From positions 930,001-994,000 of the forward strand of contig NZ_AOPO01000001.1 of NCBI RefSeq assembly GCF_000336575.1: a stretch of DNA of 64,000 nt. The letters run 5' to 3'. Each line of letters starts with the position of its first letter. Position 1 is the first letter of the stretch. A model generated the notes under the pieces. The model was not told the DNA's origin, searched no databases, and worked only from the letters and a program-made list of their open reading frames with translations. The stretch is from Vreelandella titanicae BH1. Lineage in GTDB: Bacteria; Pseudomonadota; Gammaproteobacteria; Pseudomonadales; Halomonadaceae. Positions 31,178 through 39,120 of this stretch are shown one piece after another. The position numbers and the translations under genes are program-made.

Positions 31178-31936
31178 TTACCACTGAGTAGAGATAGCGG
31201 AGTTGTTATTGCCAACTTGCACATGAGTAGCTACTGCGGCGGTGGAATTCTGACGGATAGTAGATACGTTCTCCATACCATACTGACCCACATTCGCCAC
31301 ATGACCAACGCCGTCTTGATAAATGTAAGATGCACTTAAGTCAGCATTAACCTGGATTACATTCGCATCGTTGTCATTACCGTTCTGGCTAATTAAACTC
31401 CAAGTTTCATCAGTACTGAGCGTTTGGTAAACATCGGCTGAGTTGCCATTACCTGTTTGCTCAATGATGGAGTCACTTTTATCAGAGTTTAATACTTGTC
31501 TTACATTTGCAGTATTGTGACTGCCGTCTTGCAGTATATAAGAATCATTTAGCTCTCCACCGGATTGCACGACAGAGGCATCATTGCTAGTACCAATTTG
31601 GTAAACAATTGACTCATGCTTTGCGCCGGTTTGGTATACCGACGAAGTGTTATCATCACCCAATTGCCCAACGCGTGAGTATTGTTTGCTACCGCCTTGG
31701 GTAGTTTCAGCATCGTTACCGTTACCAGATTGAAGGATTAATGATGTACGTGTTGGATCACGGTCAAATCCATTTAATCCAGAGCGAATACCCAGCTGCG
31801 CATCGAACACGGGTTTAGTTGTAGTGTTCGCACTTGGCGTTGTAGTTGAGTTTTGATAGTCTCGCGGATCAGCAGAAGCTGAAAATGCGCTAACTAGTGC
31901 GATGGCGGCAGCGAGAGTAGCGATTTGAGTTTTCAT
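31178..31936 (-). CDS. csgA: Curlin repeat protein, CsgA-like major subunit
   Basis: This is a secreted amyloid subunit of curli fibres. It has 252 residues, against 151 in E. coli CsgA. Residues 1-22 are a signal peptide (SASADP). About residues 23-62 are a Thr/Ser/Asn-rich leader. Eight curlin repeats of the form S-x5-Q-x-G-x-x-N-x-A-x3-Q then start near residues 65, 87, 109, 132, 156, 180, 203 and 225. A final half repeat, GNNNSAISTQW, ends the protein. The last full repeat has lost its Gly and Asn. Which of the two curlins is the major subunit is inferred from repeat number and regularity. Confidence 0.87.
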   Translation of the reverse strand: MKTQIATLAAAIALVSAFSASADPRDYQNSTTTPSANTTTKPVFDAQLGIRSGLNGFDRDPTRTSLILQSGNGNDAETTQGGSKQYSRVGQLGDDNTSSVYQTGAKHESIVYQIGTSNDASVVQSGGELNDSYILQDGSHNTANVRQVLNSDKSDSIIEQTGNGNSADVYQTLSTDETWSLISQNGNDNDANVIQVNADLSASYIYQDGVGHVANVGQYGMENVSTIRQNSTAAVATHVQVGNNNSAISTQW

Positions 31937-31995
31937 GGTGTTTCCCCTTGGTTTGATCGTCTTGCGCTGGTTGTTACTGAGAAGCTAAATGCGAC

Positions 31996-32547
31996 TCAGT
32001 AGGTATCGATAGCGACCGGTCGTGCATTGCCCGAGTAACTTTGTTGTTCGACGCTAATGCTGCGTTGGCCACTGCCCGATTGTGAAATTGATATATCTCC
32101 GCTAATACCTAATTGATGAATATCAGCCCTAAAGGATAAATTGTTTCCTTGTTGGGAAATATTGGCAGCGTTGTCGTTACCCACTTGCCAAATCACGCCA
32201 ACATTGTCACCACTACTTTGCGTAATATTGGCTTGGTTATTATTGCCAAGTTGATTAATATGTGAAAAGTTTGCGAATTGATAACTTGAAGAGCGTGATT
32301 GGGTTACATTAGCTTGGTTGTTATAACCTTGTTGTTGAATAATGCTAACATTTCCTGCTAATACTGAGTTATCCACTTGAGCTGCATATTGATAAACTCG
32401 TGAACTTTCTACTAAATTTGTTGAAAATTTATCGTTAGCTTCGGCTGTAGTAATTGCCACTATCATAAGAACGGCTGCTACAAGAGAGTAGTGCCAGTTC
32501 TTATTGGCTTTACATTTTGTAATTTTGTAGCTGTCTGAAAGTTGCAT
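31996..32547 (-). CDS. csgB: Curlin repeat protein, CsgB-like nucleator
   Basis: This is probably the minor curlin that nucleates fibre growth on the outer membrane. It has 183 residues. A long charged n-region precedes a hydrophobic core (about 21-37) ending in TTAEA, which acts as the signal peptide. Clear repeats start near residues 68 (SIIQQQGYNNQANVTQ), 95 (SHINQLGNNNQANITQ) and 117. Two degenerate repeats follow near 142 and 163, lacking the conserved Asn. The irregular last repeats resemble the membrane-anchoring end of E. coli CsgB. It lies 59 bp upstream of the csgA-like gene and shares its promoter region. Confidence 0.8.
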   Translation of the reverse strand: MQLSDSYKITKCKANKNWHYSLVAAVLMIVAITTAEANDKFSTNLVESSRVYQYAAQVDNSVLAGNVSIIQQQGYNNQANVTQSRSSSYQFANFSHINQLGNNNQANITQSSGDNVGVIWQVGNDNAANISQQGNNLSFRADIHQLGISGDISISQSGSGQRSISVEQQSYSGNARPVAIDTY

Positions 32548-32731
32548 ACATTGTCCCTTTGAAACTAATTGTATCTTTTTGTTTCATGGGTTGAGTTTGG
32601 ACTAATTTGAGATAATTTCTATCATATTTTTTATTAAGACTTAGTTTGTTATTGTAGTAATTTATATTTAATAATTGTTTAGGTTTGTGGTTTTTGATTT
32701 ACCATTTTTCTAATGCCAGTAGCTTTTGAAT
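32548..32731 (-). promoter_or_regulatory. AT-rich promoter region of csgBA
   Basis: This very AT-rich stretch lies between the csgG terminator and the csgB-like gene and must hold the csgBA promoter. AAAGGGACA precedes the ATG as ribosome binding site. I could not single out one promoter with confidence because many AT-rich hexamers fit. Confidence 0.5.
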
Positions 32732-32756
32732 AAAAAAAGCTGCTCAATGAGCAGCT
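32732..32756 (-). terminator. Terminator after csgG
   Basis: AGCTGCTC (32738-32745) pairs with GAGCAGCT (32749-32756) over a 3-nt loop, followed on the minus strand by a run of T. It lies 47 bp after the csgG stop. It separates csgDEFG from csgBA as two transcription units in tandem. Confidence 0.88.
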
Positions 32757-32802
32757 ATAGTCAATATCGCTAATGCTTTTTTAGTGTTTTATAAAAGTAC
32801 GT

Positions 32803-33633
32803 TTAAAGCATTGGTATGGAGGCGTTAAGATATTCACTTAAAATAGTATTTTGAATATTTGTATCCGGTGCTAAATTCCAAAGTTGGTTTTCAATACCTC
32901 TTGCGATGAGGTGAATTACGGAAGATTCAATCGCTGACATGACCGCTAACTGAACAGGCTCATTCGTGGTAAGGCCTACCTCAGCCTCGAGTAGACGACG
33001 AAAATCGATAAAACGATAAACTCCTGCTCGCATCTCTTTAGAGTAAATTGTTTTTGTAGTGGTTACGTTAGCCAAGACTTCCCCGGTGGATATTTCAACC
33101 GCACGTAAATTGACCGTTACCTGATCAACTTGGTATTGACCTGAGGCGCCAATACCGAAATATTCAGCGCCAGCTCCCCCTGTGCGTACGTTGGATTCAT
33201 AAGCGATAATACCTCCTTCCAACATCACTGAGGCAGCACGCAGCGACGGAAGTGTATCGGGCTGACCAAAGCGTTCGAATTCGGCGCGGATAATGCGTCT
33301 CTCGGTAAGCAGGTTTTGTAACCCCACACGCTCAAGCGGTATAAACCAACCAGAATCCGCCAATGCACCGGTCAGCATTGCTGCGGCACCTTGGGTAACA
33401 GCGGTCGAGAACGTGCTTGCGGGGGCTGGGCGATATTGGCCAGTTTGATCACGAAAGTCATAAACTGAAACAAAAATGCGCCCTGCCGGTGGCGGTAAAG
33501 AGACCAGATCTTGGTAAGTGGCGCCTCTTGGAGTGAGAGTTGGTTGTGCACCTTCCAAGTTTTCAGACGTCGCGACCATACCTGCACAGCCAGTGAGTAA
33601 ACTGGCTAGTATGATAGATACAATAATTTTCAT
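32803..33633 (-). CDS. csgG: Curli secretion channel CsgG
   Basis: CsgG is a nonameric outer-membrane lipoprotein pore that exports curlin subunits. The 276-residue protein has a lipoprotein signal with lipobox LTGC (Cys16). Strong matches to E. coli CsgG include YQDLVSLP, GRIFVSVYDF, WFIPLERVGLQNLLTERRIIRA, YESNVRTGGAGAEYFGIGA and RFIDFRRLLEAEVG. In the constriction loop, E. coli Tyr51 and Asn55 (mature numbering) correspond here to Ala70 and Thr74 of the precursor, while Phe56 is kept as Phe75. The pore lining may therefore differ. csgF lies 70 bp upstream. Confidence 0.95.
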   Translation of the reverse strand: MKIIVSIILASLLTGCAGMVATSENLEGAQPTLTPRGATYQDLVSLPPPAGRIFVSVYDFRDQTGQYRPAPASTFSTAVTQGAAAMLTGALADSGWFIPLERVGLQNLLTERRIIRAEFERFGQPDTLPSLRAASVMLEGGIIAYESNVRTGGAGAEYFGIGASGQYQVDQVTVNLRAVEISTGEVLANVTTTKTIYSKEMRAGVYRFIDFRRLLEAEVGLTTNEPVQLAVMSAIESSVIHLIARGIENQLWNLAPDTNIQNTILSEYLNASIPML

Positions 33634-33703
33634 GGTGTTCCCCTGATGAAACAGGTTGGGTTTGTCTTTTTTAATTTCTTTGGAATTGTTGTTTAACTAT
33701 TTT

Positions 33704-34117
33704 TTAAGGATTGAATAGGCCACCCACACTGATTTCTGTAACGTCACCAGTTATTTTATCAACAACGCGTACGACGAGTTGCCCACTATTATCACTCACC
33801 ACTACCCCAAACTCATCACTATCAAAACTTCCTTCACTGACCTCTCCACGACTGACGTCAGAAATTAGCTGGGAAATAAGTCTACTTTCCAAATTTTGTA
33901 ACAAGCGTTCAGTTGAAGATAGGCTTTGAAAATTGCGTGTATTTGGATCTTTATTTGTATCTTGCGCCTGCGCTTTCCCTAGCAAATAGCTGCCCACAAA
34001 GGGGTCGCCCCCAAAGGATGGATTAAGTGGCTTGTAGATTAAATCCCCAGCCTGGGATGTTGCGCATAGTAAAGCGGACAACCCGGTTACGACTAAGCCA
34101 TTTTTTATAGATTTCAT
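33704..34117 (-). CDS. csgF: Curli assembly factor CsgF
   Basis: CsgF binds the outer mouth of the CsgG pore and links export to fibre nucleation by CsgB. The 137-residue protein has a signal peptide ending in SQAG. The CsgG-binding N-terminal segment contains NPSFGGDP and LLGKAQAQ, matching the E. coli NPxFGGNP motif. The rest is a short helix and a C-terminal beta-rich part. Its start overlaps the csgE stop as TAATG. Confidence 0.92.
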   Translation of the reverse strand: MKSIKNGLVVTGLSALLCATSQAGDLIYKPLNPSFGGDPFVGSYLLGKAQAQDTNKDPNTRNFQSLSSTERLLQNLESRLISQLISDVSRGEVSEGSFDSDEFGVVVSDNSGQLVVRVVDKITGDVTEISVGGLFNP

Positions 34118-34638
34118 TAGAATAACTCCTCTTTCCCCAAGTCTTGGTCGGAAGATACCGCTGCGGATATTTGCCGTTCAATCAGTGCTCTTTCGACGGT
34201 CTGCACGGCTTCCCCAGCCGCCCTATCGGCTTCATTTATTCTTGGGGAGAGCTGTGTGCGGAAATACATACGATTGCCTTCCATTACCCATATTTGGCTA
34301 CCCCATCGGGCATCTGGGCGCTCTTTAATGGTGATGGTGGCATTGCCAATAATCAGGTTATCCATCGCCCGTTGGCTAAAGGCACGATAAAAGGTTTTAC
34401 CGGCCATGGTGATCGTGCGGTCTACCATGACGCCAGTCAGCTCACTTCCCCCGTTAGCGTTGCCGCGCACTTCAGGCCCATCAGGGCTTGAGAGCTGATT
34501 AATCGCGTCGATGGCCGCTTGTTCGTTAGCGGGCAACGCTTCGTCCGAAGGAACTGGCTCGTTGGCCAGTACTAAAGACGACATGATCCACATCGCTATG
34601 GTTAAAGAGCCGATGCTCAAACGGCGTATTGATGGCAT
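34117..34638 (-). CDS. csgE: Curli chaperone and gate CsgE
   Basis: CsgE caps the periplasmic side of CsgG and directs curlin subunits into it. The 173-residue protein has a signal peptide (about 1-25, ending LVLAN). An acidic linker of about 40 residues, absent from the 129-residue E. coli protein, follows. The conserved core includes GVMVDRTITMAGKTFYRAF, TITIKERPDARWGSQIWV and the YFRTQLSPR stretch. It lies 24 bp after csgD and overlaps csgF. Confidence 0.9.
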   Translation of the reverse strand: MPSIRRLSIGSLTIAMWIMSSLVLANEPVPSDEALPANEQAAIDAINQLSSPDGPEVRGNANGGSELTGVMVDRTITMAGKTFYRAFSQRAMDNLIIGNATITIKERPDARWGSQIWVMEGNRMYFRTQLSPRINEADRAAGEAVQTVERALIERQISAAVSSDQDLGKEELF

Positions 34639-34662
34639 GACAGTTACCCTTGCGCATTAGCG

Positions 34663-35355
34663 CTAACGATGTCGTTGAAGACTGCGTGCGGTCTCAATAT
34701 TGGGCAGAATCGGGCCCAGGTTCTGATGAATCCAGTTGAGCGCTTGAATGCGGTTGTGAACGTTAATTTTGCGAAAAATGTTGTATAGGTGTGACTTAAC
34801 GGTGTGTTCGCTAACAAACAGCTTTTCGGCAATTTGTTGATTAGAAGAGCCAGCACTAAGTAGGGAAATAATTTCCATTTCCCGGTTAGTGAGTCCGCAG
34901 GCTGGGCGGAAAGCATTACTTTGGTATTTGCGATAAAACAGAATTAAACGCGCCATTAAATCTCGTGACATCCACAGCTCCCCTTCAAGCAGCGAGTGGA
35001 TGCCTTTACAAATTACCTCAAGGCTTTCATTGCGATAAAAAACGCCTTTTAACTGAGCGCACGAAAGTGCTTCAAGGGCGTGATCCATATCATGAATATT
35101 GAAGGCCGCTAGAGGAGTTTTAGTTAACGTGTCGGGTAACTTATCTTGCCACTCTGGCAGTGCATCAATGCCAATATGATCGCTGTCAATGAGAATCAGC
35201 AAGTTGCCCGATGCGGAAATAGGTAATGCTGTATGAGGAGAATGGATACTAATTTGACAGCCGGTGTGCTTGTTCAAGTACTCAGCGAACAACTGAACCT
35301 GGGGACTTTTTTCGGTAACGACATACACCGTTCCGGTAGACTTTTCCTGCGACAT
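34663..35355 (-). CDS. csgD: LuxR-family regulator CsgD
   Basis: CsgD activates curli genes and other matrix functions. The 230-residue protein has a degenerate receiver-like N-terminal domain (about 1-130) and a C-terminal LuxR-type helix-turn-helix (about 150-215): LTNREMEIISLLSAGSSNQQ, then IAEKLFVSEHTVKSHLYNIF. The order csgD-csgE-csgF-csgG matches the E. coli csgDEFG operon. A long AT-rich region with a repeated motif lies upstream, as expected for a heavily regulated gene. Confidence 0.93.
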   Translation of the reverse strand: MSQEKSTGTVYVVTEKSPQVQLFAEYLNKHTGCQISIHSPHTALPISASGNLLILIDSDHIGIDALPEWQDKLPDTLTKTPLAAFNIHDMDHALEALSCAQLKGVFYRNESLEVICKGIHSLLEGELWMSRDLMARLILFYRKYQSNAFRPACGLTNREMEIISLLSAGSSNQQIAEKLFVSEHTVKSHLYNIFRKINVHNRIQALNWIHQNLGPILPNIETARSLQRHR

Positions 35356-35636
35356 TGGGTGGCCCTCGTGGAAAGAAAGAGTGAGCAGGTAACCACTGAA
35401 GTGTTGACCATAAGATACGTTTCGTAAAGTTTTGTTATTAAATATATGGTAAAAATATTTTTCATCTCTTCAATATTTTTATTAATATGGAAAATATTGT
35501 TATTTAACAAATGTTTATTATTAATTAAGCAATAAATTAATTACCTAATTATTAGATACGTTATGTAACATTTTGATGGCTTTTGATACCAGCAGTGAGC
35601 GCGTAAACTGCAGTTCTACTGTTAGGAGTACATACC
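35356..35636. promoter_or_regulatory. csgD-rdgB intergenic regulatory region
   Basis: This stretch of about 280 bp is strikingly AT-rich and serves divergent csgD and rdgB. A 15-bp motif occurs twice in the same orientation, at 35413-35427 and 35554-35568, with 13 of 15 identical bases. Each copy is itself an imperfect palindrome around TACGTT. This suggests binding sites for one regulator. The AT-richness would suit H-NS-like or IHF binding. The rdgB ribosome binding site AGGAG lies at the right end. Confidence 0.55.
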
Positions 35637-36245
35637 ATGGCCGCCGTCAATACCCTTGTACTTGCCAGTGGCAATACAGGAAAATTAAGAGAATTCAGTC
35701 AGTTACTTTCACCTTTGGGGTTCGATGTTCGCCCCCAGGCGGATTTTGGCGTCACGGATGTGGAAGAGACGGGGCTAACCTTCGTCGAAAATGCACTGTT
35801 AAAAGCGCGTGAAGCGAGCCTCATCAGTGGATTACCTGCATTAGCTGACGATTCTGGGCTTGAAGTAGACGCACTCAATGGTGCGCCCGGTATCTATTCC
35901 GCTCGGTATGGCGGTGAGCCGAGAAGCGACGAGAAAAATAACCAAACGTTGTTAGCCGCATTAAGTGACTGTGCGGAAGGGCAGAGAAGTGGACGTTACT
36001 GGTGTGTGCTGGTTTATTTGCGCCATCCGAAGGATCCGGTGCCGGTCATTGTGCAACGGAGTTGGGAAGGCGAAATTCTTGCTCATCCCCGAGGGAAGGA
36101 GGGGTTTGGCTATGATCCGCTTTTCTGGTTACCTGATCAGGGTATGAGCGTCGCCGAGCTGCCCAGCGAAAGTAAAAATCGCCTTAGCCATCGTGGTCGC
36201 GCGTTGCAGGGGTTAGTGGAGTTACTGAAGGTGGCGCATGGCTGA
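35637..36245 (+). CDS. rdgB: XTP/dITP diphosphatase RdgB
   Basis: RdgB hydrolyses non-canonical purine nucleotides (ITP, dITP, XTP) to monophosphates, keeping them out of nucleic acids. The 202-residue protein has LVLASGNTGKLREF near the N-terminus. DDSGLEVDALNGAPGIYSAR covers the active-site acids, and GFGYDPLFW with SHRGRAL is at the C-terminal end. It overlaps hemW by 8 bp. Confidence 0.95.
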   Translation: MAAVNTLVLASGNTGKLREFSQLLSPLGFDVRPQADFGVTDVEETGLTFVENALLKAREASLISGLPALADDSGLEVDALNGAPGIYSARYGGEPRSDEKNNQTLLAALSDCAEGQRSGRYWCVLVYLRHPKDPVPVIVQRSWEGEILAHPRGKEGFGYDPLFWLPDQGMSVAELPSESKNRLSHRGRALQGLVELLKVAHG

Positions 36246-37422
36246 TACGTTGCCGCCACTCTCTCTCTATATCCACACGCCCTGGTGTGTCCGTAAATGT
36301 CCGTACTGTGATTTCAATTCTCATGAGCCGGGCACACACGGTTTTACACCGCGAGATTTACCTGAAGCCGCCTATCTATATGCGCTGTTACAAGACCTGG
36401 ATAGTGATCTTGACCTGGCGGCTGGTCGAGAAATTAAAACCATCTTTATAGGCGGTGGGACTCCCAGCCTGCTGTCCCCCGCATTTTATGAACGATTACT
36501 GAAAGAGATCCGGATCCGTTTACCCTTCTCTAAAGAGATAGAAATTACCTTAGAGGCTAATCCAGGTACCACGGAGCAAGAGCGTTTCATTGGTTACCGG
36601 AAAGCAGGCATTAACCGTCTTTCGCTGGGTATTCAAAGTTTTCAGCCTGATCAACTGCATGCGCTGGGGCGAATTCATAGCGGTGATGAAGCGATTACTG
36701 CGGTAGCACAGGCGCGCCAGGCAGGCTTTACCAACATTAACATTGACCTTATGCACGGTTTGCCTGATCAAACGCCTCAATTGGCGATGGATGATATTGC
36801 CCAAGCGCTGGCATTGGCACCTGAACATCTCTCTTGGTATCAGTTGACCCTTGAACCGAATACCGCCTTTCACTCCCACCCCCCGGTACTGCCAGAGGAA
36901 GAGGCGCTTTGGGATATTCAGGATAAAGGGCATCAGCTCCTAGAGCAGGCGGGCTTCAAACGCTACGAGATCTCGGCTTACGCTAGTGCCGGTCACCAGA
37001 GTCGCCATAACCTTAATTACTGGCAGTTTGGTGACTACCTAGGGATTGGCGCTGGTGCCCATGGCAAGCTTAGCCGTATTGACTCAAATGGAGAGTGGCA
37101 CATTGAACGGCGCTGGAAAACTCGCCAGCCAGACGCCTACCTAAAGCGCGTAGATGATCTGCGTGGCTTTATCGCCGGTAAACAGCTGATAAAAACGGAT
37201 GAGCTACCGTTGGAGTTTGCCATGAACGCTTTACGTCTCACCGACGGGGTGTCGCTTGAAACATGGAGAGCTAACACCGGTGAAGCGCCTGCAAGGTTAC
37301 TCACGCGTTTACAATCTGCCGAGAAAAAAGGACTTTTGATGCAAATGCCTGAAAAACTGCGTGCATCGCCTCAAGGTCTATTATTCTTGAATGAGTTGCT
37401 AGCTTTGATCAGTGATGATTGA
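36238..37422 (+). CDS. hemW: Heme chaperone HemW (radical SAM)
   Basis: HemW is a radical SAM protein related to HemN that inserts heme into respiratory enzymes; it was formerly named as a coproporphyrinogen oxidase. The 394-residue product has CVRKCPYCDFNSH, the C-x3-C-x2-C cluster motif, within the first 30 residues. GGGTPSLL and LSLGIQSF are further family motifs. It lacks the N-terminal extension of HemN. It follows rdgB as in many gammaproteobacteria. A weak CAGAAA/TTTCTG hairpin follows the stop. Confidence 0.93.
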   Translation: MADTLPPLSLYIHTPWCVRKCPYCDFNSHEPGTHGFTPRDLPEAAYLYALLQDLDSDLDLAAGREIKTIFIGGGTPSLLSPAFYERLLKEIRIRLPFSKEIEITLEANPGTTEQERFIGYRKAGINRLSLGIQSFQPDQLHALGRIHSGDEAITAVAQARQAGFTNINIDLMHGLPDQTPQLAMDDIAQALALAPEHLSWYQLTLEPNTAFHSHPPVLPEEEALWDIQDKGHQLLEQAGFKRYEISAYASAGHQSRHNLNYWQFGDYLGIGAGAHGKLSRIDSNGEWHIERRWKTRQPDAYLKRVDDLRGFIAGKQLIKTDELPLEFAMNALRLTDGVSLETWRANTGEAPARLLTRLQSAEKKGLLMQMPEKLRASPQGLLFLNELLALISDD

Positions 37423-37498
37423 CCAGCAATCTACAGAAATTTTTTTCTGAAATAACAGACTTGAACCATCAAGCTTGACGACTTACAAGGAGTGAGTG

Positions 37499-38173
37499 AT
37501 GCGAATTTCTCGACTACTGACACCGTTGGCGGCTGCTATTCTACTGGCCGGTTGTGCTACATCGGATCCTTACGGTGGCCAAACGCAGCGCTCTAGCACC
37601 GCTATGGGCACCGGGATTGGTGCCGCCGTGGGGGCCGCTGCAGGCGCTCTGTCTGGTGATGGCAGCACCAGCCGTCGTGACCGTGCACTAATTGGTGCTG
37701 CCGTGGGCGCAGCAGCGGGCGCTGGTATTGGTGTTTATATGGATCGCCAAGAGCAGCAGCTACGTGAAAACCTACAGGGGTCACGCATTGAAATCGATCG
37801 CCGTGGCGACGATATCGTGCTCAATATGCCCAGCGGCGTTACCTTTGGCTTTGACTCTGCTGAGTTGACTAGTGAAGCGCGTGGCTCACTCAATGAAGTT
37901 GCTAACGTACTTTCTCAGTACCAGGATACCCGCGTTAGTATCGCTGGCCACACCGATAGTACCGGTGACGCGAGCTATAACCAGCGTCTATCTGAGCGCC
38001 GTGCCCAAGCCGTCTCCAGCTACTTGTCTCAGAACGGCGTTTCATCCATGCGCCTGAATACTTCTGGTTACGGTGCTACTCAGCCAGTCGCCAGCAACGA
38101 CAATGAGCAGGGCCGTGCTCAAAACCGTCGGGTAGAAATTACCTTGACGCCTACCGGTAACGGCCAGGGCTAA
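37499..38173 (+). CDS. OmpA-family lipoprotein with glycine zipper (YiaD-like)
   Basis: This is an outer-membrane lipoprotein that probably anchors the membrane to peptidoglycan. It has 224 residues from the ATG at 37499, which follows AAGGAGTGAG. A lipobox, LLAGC, ends the signal at about residue 19. Two glycine-zipper blocks follow (GTGIGAAVGAAAGAL and ALIGAAVGAAAGAGIG), which may insert into the membrane. The OmpA C-terminal domain (about 110-220) has GFDSAELTSEARGSLNEVA, IAGHTDSTGDASYNQRLSER and NRRVEITL. It resembles E. coli YiaD. A terminator follows. Confidence 0.92.
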   Translation: MRISRLLTPLAAAILLAGCATSDPYGGQTQRSSTAMGTGIGAAVGAAAGALSGDGSTSRRDRALIGAAVGAAAGAGIGVYMDRQEQQLRENLQGSRIEIDRRGDDIVLNMPSGVTFGFDSAELTSEARGSLNEVANVLSQYQDTRVSIAGHTDSTGDASYNQRLSERRAQAVSSYLSQNGVSSMRLNTSGYGATQPVASNDNEQGRAQNRRVEITLTPTGNGQG

Positions 38174-38200
38174 GCCTCTTAAAGCTGCACATTGCCGTTC

Positions 38201-38233
38201 AAAGCCCGCTATGCTCCTATAGCGGGCTTTTTT
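38201..38233 (+). terminator. Terminator after the OmpA-family gene
   Basis: AAAGCCCGCTAT (38201-38212) pairs with ATAGCGGGCTTT (38219-38230) over a 6-nt loop, and more T follow on the plus strand. Confidence 0.92.
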
Positions 38234-38256
38234 CGTTCACCTGTTTACGAGCTACC

Positions 38257-39102
38257 ATGCTGTCCTACCAACACGCCTACCACGCCGGTAATTTTGCCGA
38301 TGTACACAAACATCTGACGCTTTACGCCGTCACTGATTACCTATTACGTAAAAAAACACCTATTACATATATAGACACACATGCCGGTAGAGGGCTTTAT
38401 CCATTAGCCACCAAAGAGACCCAGCGACTCCAAGAGTACCGTGAGGGCATCTGGCCACTGTGGCAGAAGCGTGAACAGCTAACCGACGCGCTGCTGGGAA
38501 GCTGGTTAAACGCTATTGTTGGGGCGCAGCCAGATCATAATGAATTGACCCTCTACCCAGGCTCGCCCTGGTGGCTGAGCCAGCCGCTGCGCGAGCACGA
38601 TCGTCTGTGCCTGTTTGAGCTGCACCCGGGCGAACACCAGCACTTGAATGGCCAGGCGCTCCCTGCGCAGGTCAAGCGCGTGTATGGCGACGGGCTGGCA
38701 GGGCTTAGAGCGATGCTGCCGGTAGCAACACCCAGGGTATGCGTGCTGATTGACCCAAGCTTTGAGCGCAAGGTGGAGTACCAGGAGGTCGCTGACACTG
38801 CTATCCAGGCCCTGGAAAAGGCTCGCCATGCGGTGATGATGATCTGGTACCCGCTGCTGCCTGCCGGGCATCACCAAATGCTGTTGGACGTGCTGCAGGC
38901 CAGTGGAATACGCAAGATATGGCGCAGCGAGCTGCTGCTGCGCGAACCTGGCGAGCAGGCTCACGGCATGTTCGGTAGCGGTATGCTGGTGATCAATCCG
39001 CCCTGGGGGTTGGATAAACGCCTGGCAGCAGCGATGGCAGAAATTACCCCGCTGCTCGGCGCTGATAGCCGCTATCAGGCGGATTGGTGGGTGGGAGAGT
39101 AG
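38257..39102 (+). CDS. rlmJ: 23S rRNA m6A2030 methyltransferase RlmJ
   Basis: RlmJ methylates N6 of A2030 in 23S rRNA. The 281-residue protein has the family start MLSYQHAYHAGNFADVHKH, a SAM-binding region around YIDTHAGRGLY, and the catalytic DPSFE (DPPY-like) motif. The C-terminal HGMFGSGMLVINPPWGL is also conserved. It converges on mnmE with 18 bp between stops. Confidence 0.94.
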   Translation: MLSYQHAYHAGNFADVHKHLTLYAVTDYLLRKKTPITYIDTHAGRGLYPLATKETQRLQEYREGIWPLWQKREQLTDALLGSWLNAIVGAQPDHNELTLYPGSPWWLSQPLREHDRLCLFELHPGEHQHLNGQALPAQVKRVYGDGLAGLRAMLPVATPRVCVLIDPSFERKVEYQEVADTAIQALEKARHAVMMIWYPLLPAGHHQMLLDVLQASGIRKIWRSELLLREPGEQAHGMFGSGMLVINPPWGLDKRLAAAMAEITPLLGADSRYQADWWVGE

Positions 39103-39120
39103 TTGTCGAAAAAAGTAACT

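Noticed and set aside
31178-32547. Repetitive DNA suggesting a CRISPR or tandem repeat array
   Set aside because: The periodicity of 22-24 codons is at protein level (curlin repeats). The DNA copies are diverged and lie in open reading frames.
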